Made by a program: the position numbers and the translations under genes
Notes under the pieces: model-generated
The model's input: the letters and a program-made list of their open reading frames with translations, nothing else
Told to the model about the DNA's origin: nothing
Databases searched by the model: none
DNA from: Streptosporangiaceae bacterium
GTDB taxonomy: Bacteria; Actinomycetota; Actinomycetes; Streptosporangiales; Streptosporangiaceae
DNA: 17,657 bases
Direction: 5' to 3'
Assembly: GCA_025934635.1 (NCBI GenBank)
Contig: JAICWX010000184.1
Location: forward strand, 1-17,657
Shown: one piece after another, positions 6,976-14,546 of the stretch
Layout of the letters: every line of letters begins with the position of its first letter
Position numbering within the stretch: position 1 is the first letter of the stretch

Positions 6976-7731
6976 ATGTTCGGGCTTCCGGATGGGGTTG
7001 CAGCCTGCCTGTTCGACATGGACGGCGTGGTGACGAAGACCGCGATCGTGCACGCGGCGGCGTGGAAGCAGATGTTCGACGATTTCCTCCGCGATCGAGC
7101 ACAGAGCACCGGGGCCGAGTTCGTCCCGTTCGACTCGAATCACGATTACGGCGCCTACGTCGACGGCAAGCCGAGGCTGGACGGCACGCAGTCCTTCCTG
7201 GAATCCCGCGGCATCAAGCTGCCCGAGGGCAGCCCGGACGACCCGCCGGGTAAGGCCACCATCAACGGGCTGAGCAACCGCAAGAACGACCTCGTGCTGG
7301 TCAAGCTGGAAGAGAACGGCGTGCAGGTCTACGACGACACGATCACGTTCATCAAGGCGGTGCGCGACAAGGGGATGCCCACCGCGATCGTCTCCTCGAG
7401 CGCGAACACCAAGCAGGTGCTCGACGTGGCGAAGATCGCGGACCTGTTCGACGTCCGGGTGGACGCCCAGTACGCCAAGGAGCACAACCTGCCCGGCAAG
7501 CCGGCGCCGGACACGTTCCTGGCGGCGGCGGAAGCGCTCAAGGTGCCCGCCGCGCACGCGGCGGTCTTCGAGGACGCCCTGGCCGGCGTCGCGGCCGGCC
7601 ACGCCGGGCACTTCGCCTTGGTGGTCGGCGTGGACCGGGTTAACCAGGCCGACGCACTGCACGAACACGGCGCCGACGTCGTCGTCGAGGACGTGGCAGA
7701 CCTGCTGAAGCAGGACGGGGACGCCCGGTGA
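6976..7731 (+). CDS. Beta-phosphoglucomutase-type HAD enzyme
   Basis: HAD-superfamily phosphotransferase of 251 residues. The motif I DMDGVV (14-19) has the nucleophile Asp14 and acid/base Asp16. IVSSS (138-142) is motif II, GKPAPD (174-179) carries the motif III Lys, and FEDALAGV (198-205) is motif IV. The cap domain contains YGAYVDGKPRLDG (58-70), typical of beta-phosphoglucomutases, which convert beta-glucose-1-phosphate to glucose-6-phosphate. The coupled GH65 gene downstream (GTGA overlap at 7728-7731) supports this assignment: such pairs degrade maltose, trehalose or kojibiose-like sugars. Mycobacteria have a similar pair (Rv3400/Rv3401, from memory) elsewhere on the chromosome. The Shine-Dalgarno (ggcggagg, 6964-6971) sits close to the ATG. 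The exact substrate is not proven by sequence. Confidence 0.88.
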   Translation: MFGLPDGVAACLFDMDGVVTKTAIVHAAAWKQMFDDFLRDRAQSTGAEFVPFDSNHDYGAYVDGKPRLDGTQSFLESRGIKLPEGSPDDPPGKATINGLSNRKNDLVLVKLEENGVQVYDDTITFIKAVRDKGMPTAIVSSSANTKQVLDVAKIADLFDVRVDAQYAKEHNLPGKPAPDTFLAAAEALKVPAAHAAVFEDALAGVAAGHAGHFALVVGVDRVNQADALHEHGADVVVEDVADLLKQDGDAR

Positions 7732-10085
7732 TCAAGCAATCCGCGTACGGCACCGAGCCCTGGCGGCTCGTCGAGAACCGGCTCGACCTCGACCTGCTGG
7801 CCCAGAGTGAGTCGATCTTCGCCCTGTCCAACGGGCACATCGGGCTGCGCGGCAACCTCGACGAGGGGGATCCGCACGGGCTGCCGGGCAGCTACCTGAA
7901 CTCGTTCTACGAGGTCCGGCCGCTGCCGTACGCAGAGGCGGGCTACGGCTTCCCCGACGACGGGCAGACCGTCATCAACGTCACCAACGGCAAGATCATC
8001 CGGCTGCTGGTGGACGACGAGCCGTTCGACATCAGGTACGGCACCCTGCACTCGCACGAGCGCATCCTGGACATGAAGGCGGGCACGCTGACCCGCACGG
8101 TCGAGTGGTCCTCGCCGGCCGGGGCCCGGGTCAAGGTCACATCGGTACGGATCGTGTCGCTGACCCAGCGCGCGATCGCGGCGGTCAACTACACGGTCGA
8201 GGCGGTCGACGCCAAGCTGCGGCTGGTCCTGCAGTCCGAGATCGTCGCCAACGAGGAGCTACCGCAGCGCAGCAAGGACCCCCGGATGGCCGCCGTCCTG
8301 GAGAACCCGCTGGTCAGCGAGGAACACCAGTGCACCAACGACACCGGGCCGGTCCGGGCGGTGCTGGTGCACAAGACCAGGGCCAGCGGGCTGCGGATCG
8401 CGGCCGCGATGTCGCACGTCATCACCGGCCCGGAGAAGATGGCGAACCGCGTCGAGTCCTATCCCGACCTGGGCCGGCTCACCATCGCGGCCGAGGTCGC
8501 CGCGGGTGAGAAGGTGCAGCTCACCAAGTTCATCGCCTACGGCTGGTCGAGTCAGCGGTCCAAGCCCGCCGTCGTCGACCAGGTCTCCGCCGCGCTCGCC
8601 GCCGCCCACCTGACCGGCTGGGACGGCATGCTGGCCGAACAGCGGGCCTACCTGGACGACTTCTGGGAGGGTGCCGACGTCGAGCTCGACGGCGACGCCG
8701 AGATCCAGCAGGCGGTGCGCTTCGGGCTGTTCCACATCCTGCAGGCCGGCGCGCGGGCCGAGCACCGGCCGATCGCCGCCAAGGGGCTGACCGGGACCGG
8801 CTACGACGGGCACACGTTCTGGGACACCGAGTCGTTCGTCCTGCCGGTGCTCATGTACACGCACCCGTCGGCGGCGGCCGACGCGCTGCGCTGGCGGCAC
8901 CTGACGCTGGACGAGGCGAAGCGGCACGCGGCCCAGCTGGGCCTGGAAGGGGCGGCGTTCGCCTGGCGGACGATCCACGGCGAGGAGTGCTCGGGCTACT
9001 GGCCCGCCGGGACCGCCGCGTTCCACATCAACGCCGACATCGCCGACGCCGTCGCCCGTTACCTGGACGCCACCGAGGACGCCAAGTTCGAGCGGGAGGT
9101 CGCGCTGGAGCTGCTGGTCGAGACCGCCCGCCTGTGGCGCTCGCTCGGGCAGCACAACGCCGAGGGCCACTTCCGGATCGAGGGCGTGACCGGGCCGGAC
9201 GAGTACAGCGCGGTCAAGGACAACAACATCTACACCAACCTGATGGCCCAGCGGAACCTGGCCTGTGCCGCCGACCTGGCGGTCAAGCTGCCCGACGAGG
9301 CCGAACGGCTCGGGGTGACGACCGAGGAGGTCGCGTCCTGGCGGGACGCGGCGGCCGCGATGTACATCCCGTTCGACGAACGCCTCGGGGTGCACCCGCA
9401 GCACGAGGGATTCACCAACTACGCCCGGTGGGACTTCAAGAACACCGGCGAGGATCACTACCCGCTGCTGCTGCACTTCCCGTACTTCCAGCTGTACCGC
9501 AAGCAGGTCGTCAAGCAGGCGGACCTGGTGCTGGCCATGTACATGCGGCCGGACGCGTTCACGCCCGAGCAGAAGATCAGGAACTTCGCCTACTACGAGC
9601 CGCTCACCGTGCGCGATTCCTCCCTGTCGGCCTGCACCCAGGGCGTCATGGCGGCCGAGGTGGGCCAGCTCGACCTGGCCCACGATTACCTGGCCGAGGC
9701 CGCGCTCATGGACCTGCGGGACGTCGAGCACAACACTTCGGACGGCGTGCACATGGCGTCGCTGGCCGGGGCGTGGATGGCGCTGGTGGCCGGGTTCGGC
9801 GGGATGCGCGCGGGCGCCGGGTCGCTGGCCTTCAGCCCGCGCCTGCCGGGCGGCATCGCGCGGATCTGCTTCCGGCTGCGCTACCGGGGCCGCAAGCTGC
9901 GCGTCACGATCAGGCCCGACCAGGCCCTGTACGAGCTGCTGGACGGCAAGACGCTGGAGATCGTGCACCACGGCAAGGAATTCAAGCTCGCCAAGAAGGC
10001 CGTGGAGCTGGACATCCCGGCGGTGACCGCCGGCCCGCGCCCGGAGCAGCCGCCCGGCCGCATGCCGTACAACCGAAGCAGCTGA
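7728..10085 (+). CDS. Glycoside hydrolase family 65 protein, alpha-glucoside phosphorylase-like
   Basis: A 785-residue GH65 protein of full family length: an N-terminal beta-sandwich domain (to about 270), an (alpha/alpha)6 catalytic barrel (about 320-700) and a C-terminal beta domain. Key motifs are GHTFWDTESF (361-370), the general acid Glu492 in VTGPDEYS (487-494), KQADLVL (596-602), and the anion-binding loop TVRDSSLS (627-634). Family members phosphorolyse maltose, trehalose, kojibiose or nigerose to beta-glucose-1-phosphate; a few are hydrolases. Maltose-phosphorylase-type enzymes have, as I recall, His in the TVHDSSLS loop. Here it is Arg, so phosphorylase against hydrolase is not settled. 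The GTG start overlaps the HAD stop (GTGA), which argues for joint action. No signal peptide, so cytoplasmic. Substrate unknown. Confidence 0.9.
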   Translation: MIKQSAYGTEPWRLVENRLDLDLLAQSESIFALSNGHIGLRGNLDEGDPHGLPGSYLNSFYEVRPLPYAEAGYGFPDDGQTVINVTNGKIIRLLVDDEPFDIRYGTLHSHERILDMKAGTLTRTVEWSSPAGARVKVTSVRIVSLTQRAIAAVNYTVEAVDAKLRLVLQSEIVANEELPQRSKDPRMAAVLENPLVSEEHQCTNDTGPVRAVLVHKTRASGLRIAAAMSHVITGPEKMANRVESYPDLGRLTIAAEVAAGEKVQLTKFIAYGWSSQRSKPAVVDQVSAALAAAHLTGWDGMLAEQRAYLDDFWEGADVELDGDAEIQQAVRFGLFHILQAGARAEHRPIAAKGLTGTGYDGHTFWDTESFVLPVLMYTHPSAAADALRWRHLTLDEAKRHAAQLGLEGAAFAWRTIHGEECSGYWPAGTAAFHINADIADAVARYLDATEDAKFEREVALELLVETARLWRSLGQHNAEGHFRIEGVTGPDEYSAVKDNNIYTNLMAQRNLACAADLAVKLPDEAERLGVTTEEVASWRDAAAAMYIPFDERLGVHPQHEGFTNYARWDFKNTGEDHYPLLLHFPYFQLYRKQVVKQADLVLAMYMRPDAFTPEQKIRNFAYYEPLTVRDSSLSACTQGVMAAEVGQLDLAHDYLAEAALMDLRDVEHNTSDGVHMASLAGAWMALVAGFGGMRAGAGSLAFSPRLPGGIARICFRLRYRGRKLRVTIRPDQALYELLDGKTLEIVHHGKEFKLAKKAVELDIPAVTAGPRPEQPPGRMPYNRSS

Positions 10086-10374
10086 GAAGTGCTACTCCCG
10101 CTCGCTCTGCCAGTCCCCCTCGCCTCCGGGCGCCTTTGAGCCGGCTCCTTCCCTCCTCGCTCGTCGCAAGCTCCTCGCTCGTCAGTCCACTCGCCGACGG
10201 CGCCCTTTGGCTCGCGGGGAGCGAGGGTGCCCCGCCGGATTAGACCACCCGGCACCGACATTTCCGGCTGGTTATCCACCGTTTCGCCGTCTCCGTCCTG
10301 GTTTTCCACAGGCAGGGGCGCCTCCACCCGCCCGCCCCGGTAACCGGCGATCGTCGAAGCCGGAGGTGATGGCG
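10086..10374. other. Regulatory gap before yraN with short repeats
   Basis: No gene seen. The left half is pyrimidine-rich and contains the 13-base string ctcctcgctcgtc twice (10153-10165, 10171-10183; period 18) and a small hairpin at 10212-10226 (ctcgc/gcgag). The right half holds two DnaA-box-like nonamers. One of these elements may end the HAD-GH65 transcript, but there is no clear hairpin plus T-tract. The promoter for yraN-comM-dprA should be here, though I cannot point to convincing hexamers. Confidence 0.5.
10272..10310 (+). promoter_or_regulatory. Pair of DnaA-box-like nonamers
   Basis: ttatccacc (10272-10280) and ttttccaca (10302-10310) each match the DnaA box ttatccaca at 8 of 9 positions, in the same orientation and 30 bases apart. 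The second also matches the actinobacterial ttgtccaca at 8 of 9. Both are preceded by tgg, giving a repeated tggttNtccac. They lie 65-103 bases before the yraN ATG. Binding by DnaA is an inference. Confidence 0.4.
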
Positions 10375-10731
10375 ATGCATGCCAAGGACGTGCTGGGCAA
10401 GTCCGGCGAGCAGGCGGCGGCCGAGTACCTGGAGTCGTGCGGGCTGCGGATCCTGGACCGCAACTGGCGCTGCGCCGTCGGCGAGATCGACATCGTGGCC
10501 GTGGACCGGCGCACGCTGGTGGTCGTCGAGGTGAAGTCCAGGACCGGGACGCGGTGCGGCAGCCCGCTCGAGGCCGTTACCCGGGCCAAGCGGGCCCGGC
10601 TGCGCCGGCTCGCGGTGCAGTGGCTGAACGCCCACGGCATCCGGTTCGACCAGGTCCGCGTCGACGTGATCGGCCTGATCTACGACGGCACCGGCGGGTT
10701 CACCATCGAGCACGTCCCGGGGGTGGGATAG
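10375..10731 (+). CDS. yraN: YraN family (UPF0102) putative endonuclease-fold protein
   Basis: A 118-residue protein with the restriction-endonuclease-like core of the YraN family. The GE-x-D signature is GEIDIVA (36-42) and the E-x-K signature is VEVKSR (51-56), giving Glu37, Asp39, Glu52 and Lys54 as likely active-site residues. A conserved basic helix (TRAKRARLRRLAVQWL) follows. The cellular role is unknown, but its constant place beside comM and dprA suggests DNA processing. I choose ATG 10375 because ggagg at 10362-10366 is eight bases upstream; ATG 10369 would be too close and longer openings lack support. The stop is two bases before the comM GTG. Confidence 0.92.
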   Translation: MHAKDVLGKSGEQAAAEYLESCGLRILDRNWRCAVGEIDIVAVDRRTLVVVEVKSRTGTRCGSPLEAVTRAKRARLRRLAVQWLNAHGIRFDQVRVDVIGLIYDGTGGFTIEHVPGVG

Positions 10732-10733
10732 CC

Positions 10734-12335
10734 GTGCCGCTGGCCCGCACCCACTCGGTGGCCCTGGTCGGCGTGACCGGGCACCTGGTCGAGGTCGAGG
10801 TCGATATCGCCAACGGCCTGCCCGGAATGATCCTGATCGGCCTGCCCGACACCGCGCTGCGCGAGGCGCGGGACCGCATCCACGCCGCGATCGTGAACAG
10901 CCGGGAGGACTGGCCGCAGCGGAAGATCACGGTCGGGCTCTCGCCGGCCACGCTGCCCAAGCGAGGCAGCTGGTTCGACCTGGCCATCGCGATCGGCATC
11001 CTCGCCGCGGAGGCCACCGTGCCGAAGGCGGCGACGGCCGGGGTGATGTTCTTCGGCGAACTGGGCCTCGACGGCCAGGTGCGGCCGGTCCGCGGCGTCC
11101 TGCCCGCCGTGGCGGCCGCGGCGCAGCACGGCTTCGGCCGGGTCATGGTGGCCAGGGAGAATGCCGAGGAGGCCTGCCTGGTGCCCGGCGTGCGGGTGAT
11201 CGCGGCCGCCACCCTGACCGAAGCGGCGGACTGGCTGCGCGGCGTCCCCGGCTCCGGCGGCGGCCCCGCCGCCGCCGAATACGACAGCGACCAGGAAAGA
11301 TCAAACCCCCACCGACCAAACGGGGCAGCCATCCCGCCCTCCCCACCCCACGACGCCCCGCGGAGTATGGCGCTGACCCCCGATCTCGCCGAGTTGCTGG
11401 GCCAGTCGATGGCGCGGCGCGCCGCCGAGGTGTGCGCCGCCGGCGGCCATCACCTGTCCCTGCTCGGGCCGCCTGGCGCGGGCAAGACGATGCTCGCCGA
11501 GCGGATCCCCACCATCTTGCCCCGGCTGGACGACGACGCGGCGCTCGAGGTCACGTCGGTCCACTCGGTGGCCGGGAATCTGCCGCCGCGGGTTTCACTG
11601 CTGGACCAGCCTCCGTTCGTCGCCCCGCACCACACCGCGACCAAGGCGGCCATCGTCGGCGGCGGCAGCGGCGTGATCCGCCCCGGCGCCACGTCGCTGG
11701 CCCACCGGGGCGTGCTGTTCCTCGACGAGGCCCCGGAGTTCGCCCGCGACGTGCTCGACGCACTCCGGCAGCCGCTGGAGGCCGGCGAGGTGACGATTGC
11801 CCGTTCGGGGATCACGACCAGGTTCCCGGCCCGGTTCACGCTCGTCCTGGCCTCGAACCCGTGCCCGTGCGCGCGGGCGGCGGGTCCCCGGGAGGGCTGC
11901 AGCTGCAGCCCGGCTACCCGCCGCCGGTACCTGGGGCGGCTCTCCGGTCCGCTGCTCGACCGGGTCGACGTGAAAATCGAACTCGAGCCAGTGAGCCGCC
12001 GGGAACTGCTCAGCGACCGGGGTTTCTCCGAGTCGAGCCAGACCGTGGCGCTGCGGGTGGCCCAGGCCCGGGAACGGGCCGCGCGCCGGCTGCGGGACAC
12101 GCCGTGGCGGCTCAACGGCGAGGTGCCCGGATCCGAGCTGCGCCGGACCTGGCCGCCCGCGCCCGGCTCGCTGGCCGTGCTCGAGCGTTCCCTGGAGCAC
12201 GGCCTGATCACCGCGCGCGGCGTTGTCAAGGTCGTCCGCGTGGCCTGGACCATCGCCGACCTGGCGGGCCGGCCGCGCCCGGCCCGTGATGACTGCCACG
12301 CGGCGCTCGGCCTGTGGCTGGGGGTGCGCCGGTGA
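10734..12335 (+). CDS. comM: ComM/YifB family AAA+ ATPase (Mg-chelatase-like)
   Basis: A 533-residue AAA+ protein. In naturally transformable bacteria ComM is a hexameric helicase that drives branch migration during DNA integration; in others its role is unclear. The N-terminal ChlI/Lon-protease-like domain (1-170) contains GLPDTALREARDR and GLSPATLPKRGSWFDLAIA. A Pro/Ser-rich linker (171-210), encoded by less GC-biased DNA, leads to the AAA+ domain. Walker A is GPPGAGKT (245-252) and Walker B VLFLDEAPEF (327-336). NPCPCA (375-380) and GCSCSP (388-393) form the family's four-cysteine cluster, possibly zinc-binding. The C-terminal helical domain ends near 533. The GTG start two bases after yraN has ggtggg upstream. 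The stop overlaps the dprA start as GTGA (12332-12335). Confidence 0.94.
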   Translation: MPLARTHSVALVGVTGHLVEVEVDIANGLPGMILIGLPDTALREARDRIHAAIVNSREDWPQRKITVGLSPATLPKRGSWFDLAIAIGILAAEATVPKAATAGVMFFGELGLDGQVRPVRGVLPAVAAAAQHGFGRVMVARENAEEACLVPGVRVIAAATLTEAADWLRGVPGSGGGPAAAEYDSDQERSNPHRPNGAAIPPSPPHDAPRSMALTPDLAELLGQSMARRAAEVCAAGGHHLSLLGPPGAGKTMLAERIPTILPRLDDDAALEVTSVHSVAGNLPPRVSLLDQPPFVAPHHTATKAAIVGGGSGVIRPGATSLAHRGVLFLDEAPEFARDVLDALRQPLEAGEVTIARSGITTRFPARFTLVLASNPCPCARAAGPREGCSCSPATRRRYLGRLSGPLLDRVDVKIELEPVSRRELLSDRGFSESSQTVALRVAQARERAARRLRDTPWRLNGEVPGSELRRTWPPAPGSLAVLERSLEHGLITARGVVKVVRVAWTIADLAGRPRPARDDCHAALGLWLGVRR

Positions 12336-13582
12336 CCGGCCCGCCTGCGACGAGCGGTGCGTCGGCGCTGCCCGCTGTGCCCGATGAGGAAAGGCTCGCC
12401 CGCGCCGCGCTCACCTACCTGGCCGAGCCCGGCGACCCCGCCCTCGGCGCCCTGCTCGCGATCTGTGAGCCGGCCGAGCTGCTGGCCGCGATCCAGGCAG
12501 GCATCCTGCCCAAGGTCAGCGAGGTCAGCCGGCCGGCCCTGGAGCGCGCGCTCGGCCGCTGGCGGGTCCGGTTGCCCAAGCTGCCCGCCGGCGGGGCAAT
12601 CGCGGACGCCTGCCGTGACGGCATCCGGGTAGTCTGCCCCGGCGACGCCGAATGGCCCGGCGCCCTCGACCAGCTCGGGCAGGCCCGGCCGTACGCGCTG
12701 TGGCTGCGCGGGAGCGTGGACCTGCGCTTCGCCTGCGCGCGCTCGGTGTCGGTAGTGGGGTCGCGGGCCGCCACCAGCTACGGCGGGCATATCGCCGGCG
12801 AGCTATCCGCCGACCTCGGTGAACGAGGCTGGGTGGTCGTCTCGGGCGGAGCCTACGGAATCGACGCCGCCGCGCACCGCGGCGCGCTGGCCGCTCAGGG
12901 CGTCACGATCGCGATACTGGCCTGCGGAGTCGACTATCCCTACCCTGCGGGCCACGCGGACCTGTTCGCGGCCATCGCCGCCCAGGGGCTCGTGGTCAGC
13001 GAGTGGCCGCCGGGATGCCGCCCGGCCCGCACCCGGTTCCTGATCCGCAACCGGGTCATCGCCGCGCTCGCCTGCGGCACCGTGATCGTGGAGGCGGGTG
13101 AGCGCAGCGGGGCCCTGAACACCGCCCGGCACGCCGCCGAGCTGGGCAAGCCGCTGATGGCGGTGCCCGGCCCGGTGACCTCGGCTCAGTCCGCCGGCTG
13201 CCACCGGATCATCAGGGAATGGGCCGCCACCTGCGTAACCCGCGCCACCGAGATCATCGAGCTGCTCTCCCCGCTTAGCGTCCCGGATGCGCTGGCCCCC
13301 GGCAGCGGAGCGGGCCCGGACGCCTGGCCGGGAGGCCCGGGCCTGCCCTCCCGGGACGGCGGCACGCTCTCTCGTGACGGCGGCGTGCCTTCCCGGGACG
13401 ACCTCGACACCGACAGCGCCCGGGTGCTCGACGCGCTGCCCACCCGTGGCGGTGCCGGGACTTCTACCATCGCGGTCGAGGCCGGAGTGGATCTCGATAC
13501 CGTGCTGAGGTGCCTGGGAGAACTGGCGGGCCTGGGCTTTATCGAGCGCTGCGACCGCGGCTGGCGGCTGCGCAAGCACTGA
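12332..13582 (+). CDS. dprA: DNA-processing protein DprA/Smf
   Basis: DprA binds incoming single-stranded DNA and loads RecA during transformation; it is conserved widely, including in species not known to be competent. The 416-residue protein has an N-terminal helical region (about 20-110). The Rossmann-like core (about 110-315) contains VVGSRAATSYG (141-151), SGGAYGIDAAAH (171-182), RNRVIAAL (239-246) and EAGERSGALNTA (254-265). A linker (315-362) precedes a C-terminal winged-helix domain (363-416). The linker carries three SRDGG/SRDD units. GTG 12332 overlaps the comM stop and has ggggg at 12320-12324; an upstream GTG at 12314 is possible but has no clear Shine-Dalgarno. It ends the yraN-comM-dprA operon before a strong hairpin. 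Confidence 0.94.
   Translation: MTGPPATSGASALPAVPDEERLARAALTYLAEPGDPALGALLAICEPAELLAAIQAGILPKVSEVSRPALERALGRWRVRLPKLPAGGAIADACRDGIRVVCPGDAEWPGALDQLGQARPYALWLRGSVDLRFACARSVSVVGSRAATSYGGHIAGELSADLGERGWVVVSGGAYGIDAAAHRGALAAQGVTIAILACGVDYPYPAGHADLFAAIAAQGLVVSEWPPGCRPARTRFLIRNRVIAALACGTVIVEAGERSGALNTARHAAELGKPLMAVPGPVTSAQSAGCHRIIREWAATCVTRATEIIELLSPLSVPDALAPGSGAGPDAWPGGPGLPSRDGGTLSRDGGVPSRDDLDTDSARVLDALPTRGGAGTSTIAVEAGVDLDTVLRCLGELAGLGFIERCDRGWRLRKH
13349..13402 (+). repeat. 21-base in-frame repeat in dprA linker
   Basis: Codons for Ser-Arg-Asp recur at 13349, 13370 and 13391, a 21-base period, giving SRDGG, SRDGG and SRDD within the linker between the Rossmann core and the winged helix. The copies differ mostly at third positions, so the repeat is old or is under selection for codon use. 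Confidence 0.7.
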
Positions 13583-13642
13583 CGGCGATGGGTTCTGCTT
13601 GCTCGCGCTCGCCCGGCCTGCTCCGCTGCCAGCCCCGGTCTG

Positions 13643-13689
13643 CTCCGCTGCCTGGTCCGGCCGGATTACGACCGGCCGGGGCAGCGGAG
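13643..13689. terminator. Strong hairpin between convergent dprA and minus-strand gene
   Basis: 13643-13652 (ctccgctgcc) pairs with 13680-13689 (ggcagcggag), and 13657-13664 (ccggccgg) pairs with 13672-13679 (ccggccgg), with a four-base bulge and a seven-base loop (attacga). That gives 18 mostly G-C pairs. There is no T-tract on either strand, as is common for actinobacterial terminators. Its place between two convergent genes suggests bidirectional termination. The left arm also occurs as a direct repeat 22 bases upstream (tgctccgctgcc at 13619-13630 and 13641-13652). Confidence 0.65.
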
Positions 13690-13715
13690 TCCCGTCACGG
13701 GCACAGCCTCAGGCG

Positions 13716-14321
13716 TCACGCCACCTTGGCCTTGATATCGTCCTCGAGGTCGGCGTCGTCCGCCATGCCGAACTCCAGTTCCATATTGCGCTCGCGGGCG
13801 AGCGCGTGCAGGCCGTAGCGCTCGACGTGCTCGGCGTCGGTGAGGCTGATGGTCCGGAGCCCCTGCTCGGCCAGCCGGTCGTTGATTTCGTCCAGGTGGT
13901 CGTGGACCAGCTGCTTCTCGGTGTCGGTGATCTTGCCCTTGTGCGGCTTGCCCGCGTGCTCAAGGGTCGTGTAATCCAGTCGGTCGCGGGAGCCGCCGCC
14001 GGCCGACGCCTTGGTGCTGCGCCGGACCGGGCGGGCCGCGGTGAGCAGCTCGGCCATCGAGCTCTGCGTGGCCAGCTTGTCGAAGGCGTCGGCCTCCATG
14101 ACGATGCGGCGCGGCTCGATGTCATCGGGCAGGTACAGATCGATGACCGCAACCCGCAGCGCGGCGTCCTCGATGGTCTCGGCTTCCTCCGTGAGTGCCT
14201 CGATCTCGACCGGCACATCGCCGAGCTCGGGGTGCTCGTGCACCACGATGCGTGCGAGTGCGTCGTCATGCATGATGAGCTGGCCGCTCAGGTCGCTGAA
14301 CCGGACAGTCTTCTGACCCAT
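13716..14321 (-). CDS. Unrecognised acidic protein, likely actinobacterial
   Basis: A 201-residue protein that I do not recognise. It begins MGQKTVRFSDLSG, followed by an acidic part predicted to mix strands and helices (VVHEHPELGDVPVEIEAL, then DAALRVAVIDLYLPDD). A basic/Gly linker (about 97-112, RPVRRSTKASAGGGSR) leads to a C-terminal half with an amphipathic helix (about 132-153) and LTDAEHVERYGLHALARE. There is no signal peptide, membrane segment or catalytic signature. The two-part layout with a basic linker loosely recalls small nucleoid proteins such as Lsr2, but no diagnostic residues support that. The start is firm: on the minus strand gagaggga lies about six bases before the ATG at 14321. 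A longer opening to 14444 looks non-coding. It is the only minus-strand gene here, convergent with dprA and divergent from xerC. Confidence 0.8.
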   Translation of the reverse strand: MGQKTVRFSDLSGQLIMHDDALARIVVHEHPELGDVPVEIEALTEEAETIEDAALRVAVIDLYLPDDIEPRRIVMEADAFDKLATQSSMAELLTAARPVRRSTKASAGGGSRDRLDYTTLEHAGKPHKGKITDTEKQLVHDHLDEINDRLAEQGLRTISLTDAEHVERYGLHALARERNMELEFGMADDADLEDDIKAKVA

Positions 14322-14532
14322 GCTCGATCCCTCTCTAAAAGCGCTGGTGCGAGCGCGTTCGATGGCAGTGGCAGGGTCATCACGATGCCAGAACCTATGT
14401 ACGAACGCATGAATTACCCTGCCGCAACGAGGCTCGCATGTCAAACCTCAGTTCGATCGGCGTGTCCGCATGCGAAATTACTCACGATTGCCGTGTCGCC
14501 TGGCATTTTCGGTCCCGCCCATCGGTCCCGGG

Positions 14533-14538
14533 TACACA
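14533..14538 (+). promoter_or_regulatory. Candidate -10 element immediately before xerC
   Basis: tacaca (14533-14538) ends eight bases before the xerC ATG at 14547, with no Shine-Dalgarno between them. This is the spacing expected for a leaderless or nearly leaderless transcript. No good -35 hexamer is visible. Confidence 0.25.
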
Positions 14539-14546
14539 CTGGGCAC

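Noticed and set aside
8259..9971. 570-codon minus-strand frame opposite the GH65 gene
   Set aside because: Shadow frame: no family motifs, no ribosome site, and the plus strand encodes a full-length conserved enzyme.
8987..10243. Second plus-strand frame overlapping the GH65 gene
   Set aside because: Arg/Gly-rich translation typical of an out-of-frame reading of GC-rich coding sequence.
14412..14444. Perfect ttgaca on the minus strand (14444-14439) as promoter of the unknown gene
   Set aside because: No acceptable -10 hexamer at 16-19 bases; the nearest A/T-rich string (taattc) is 22 bases away. Not excluded, but not supportable.
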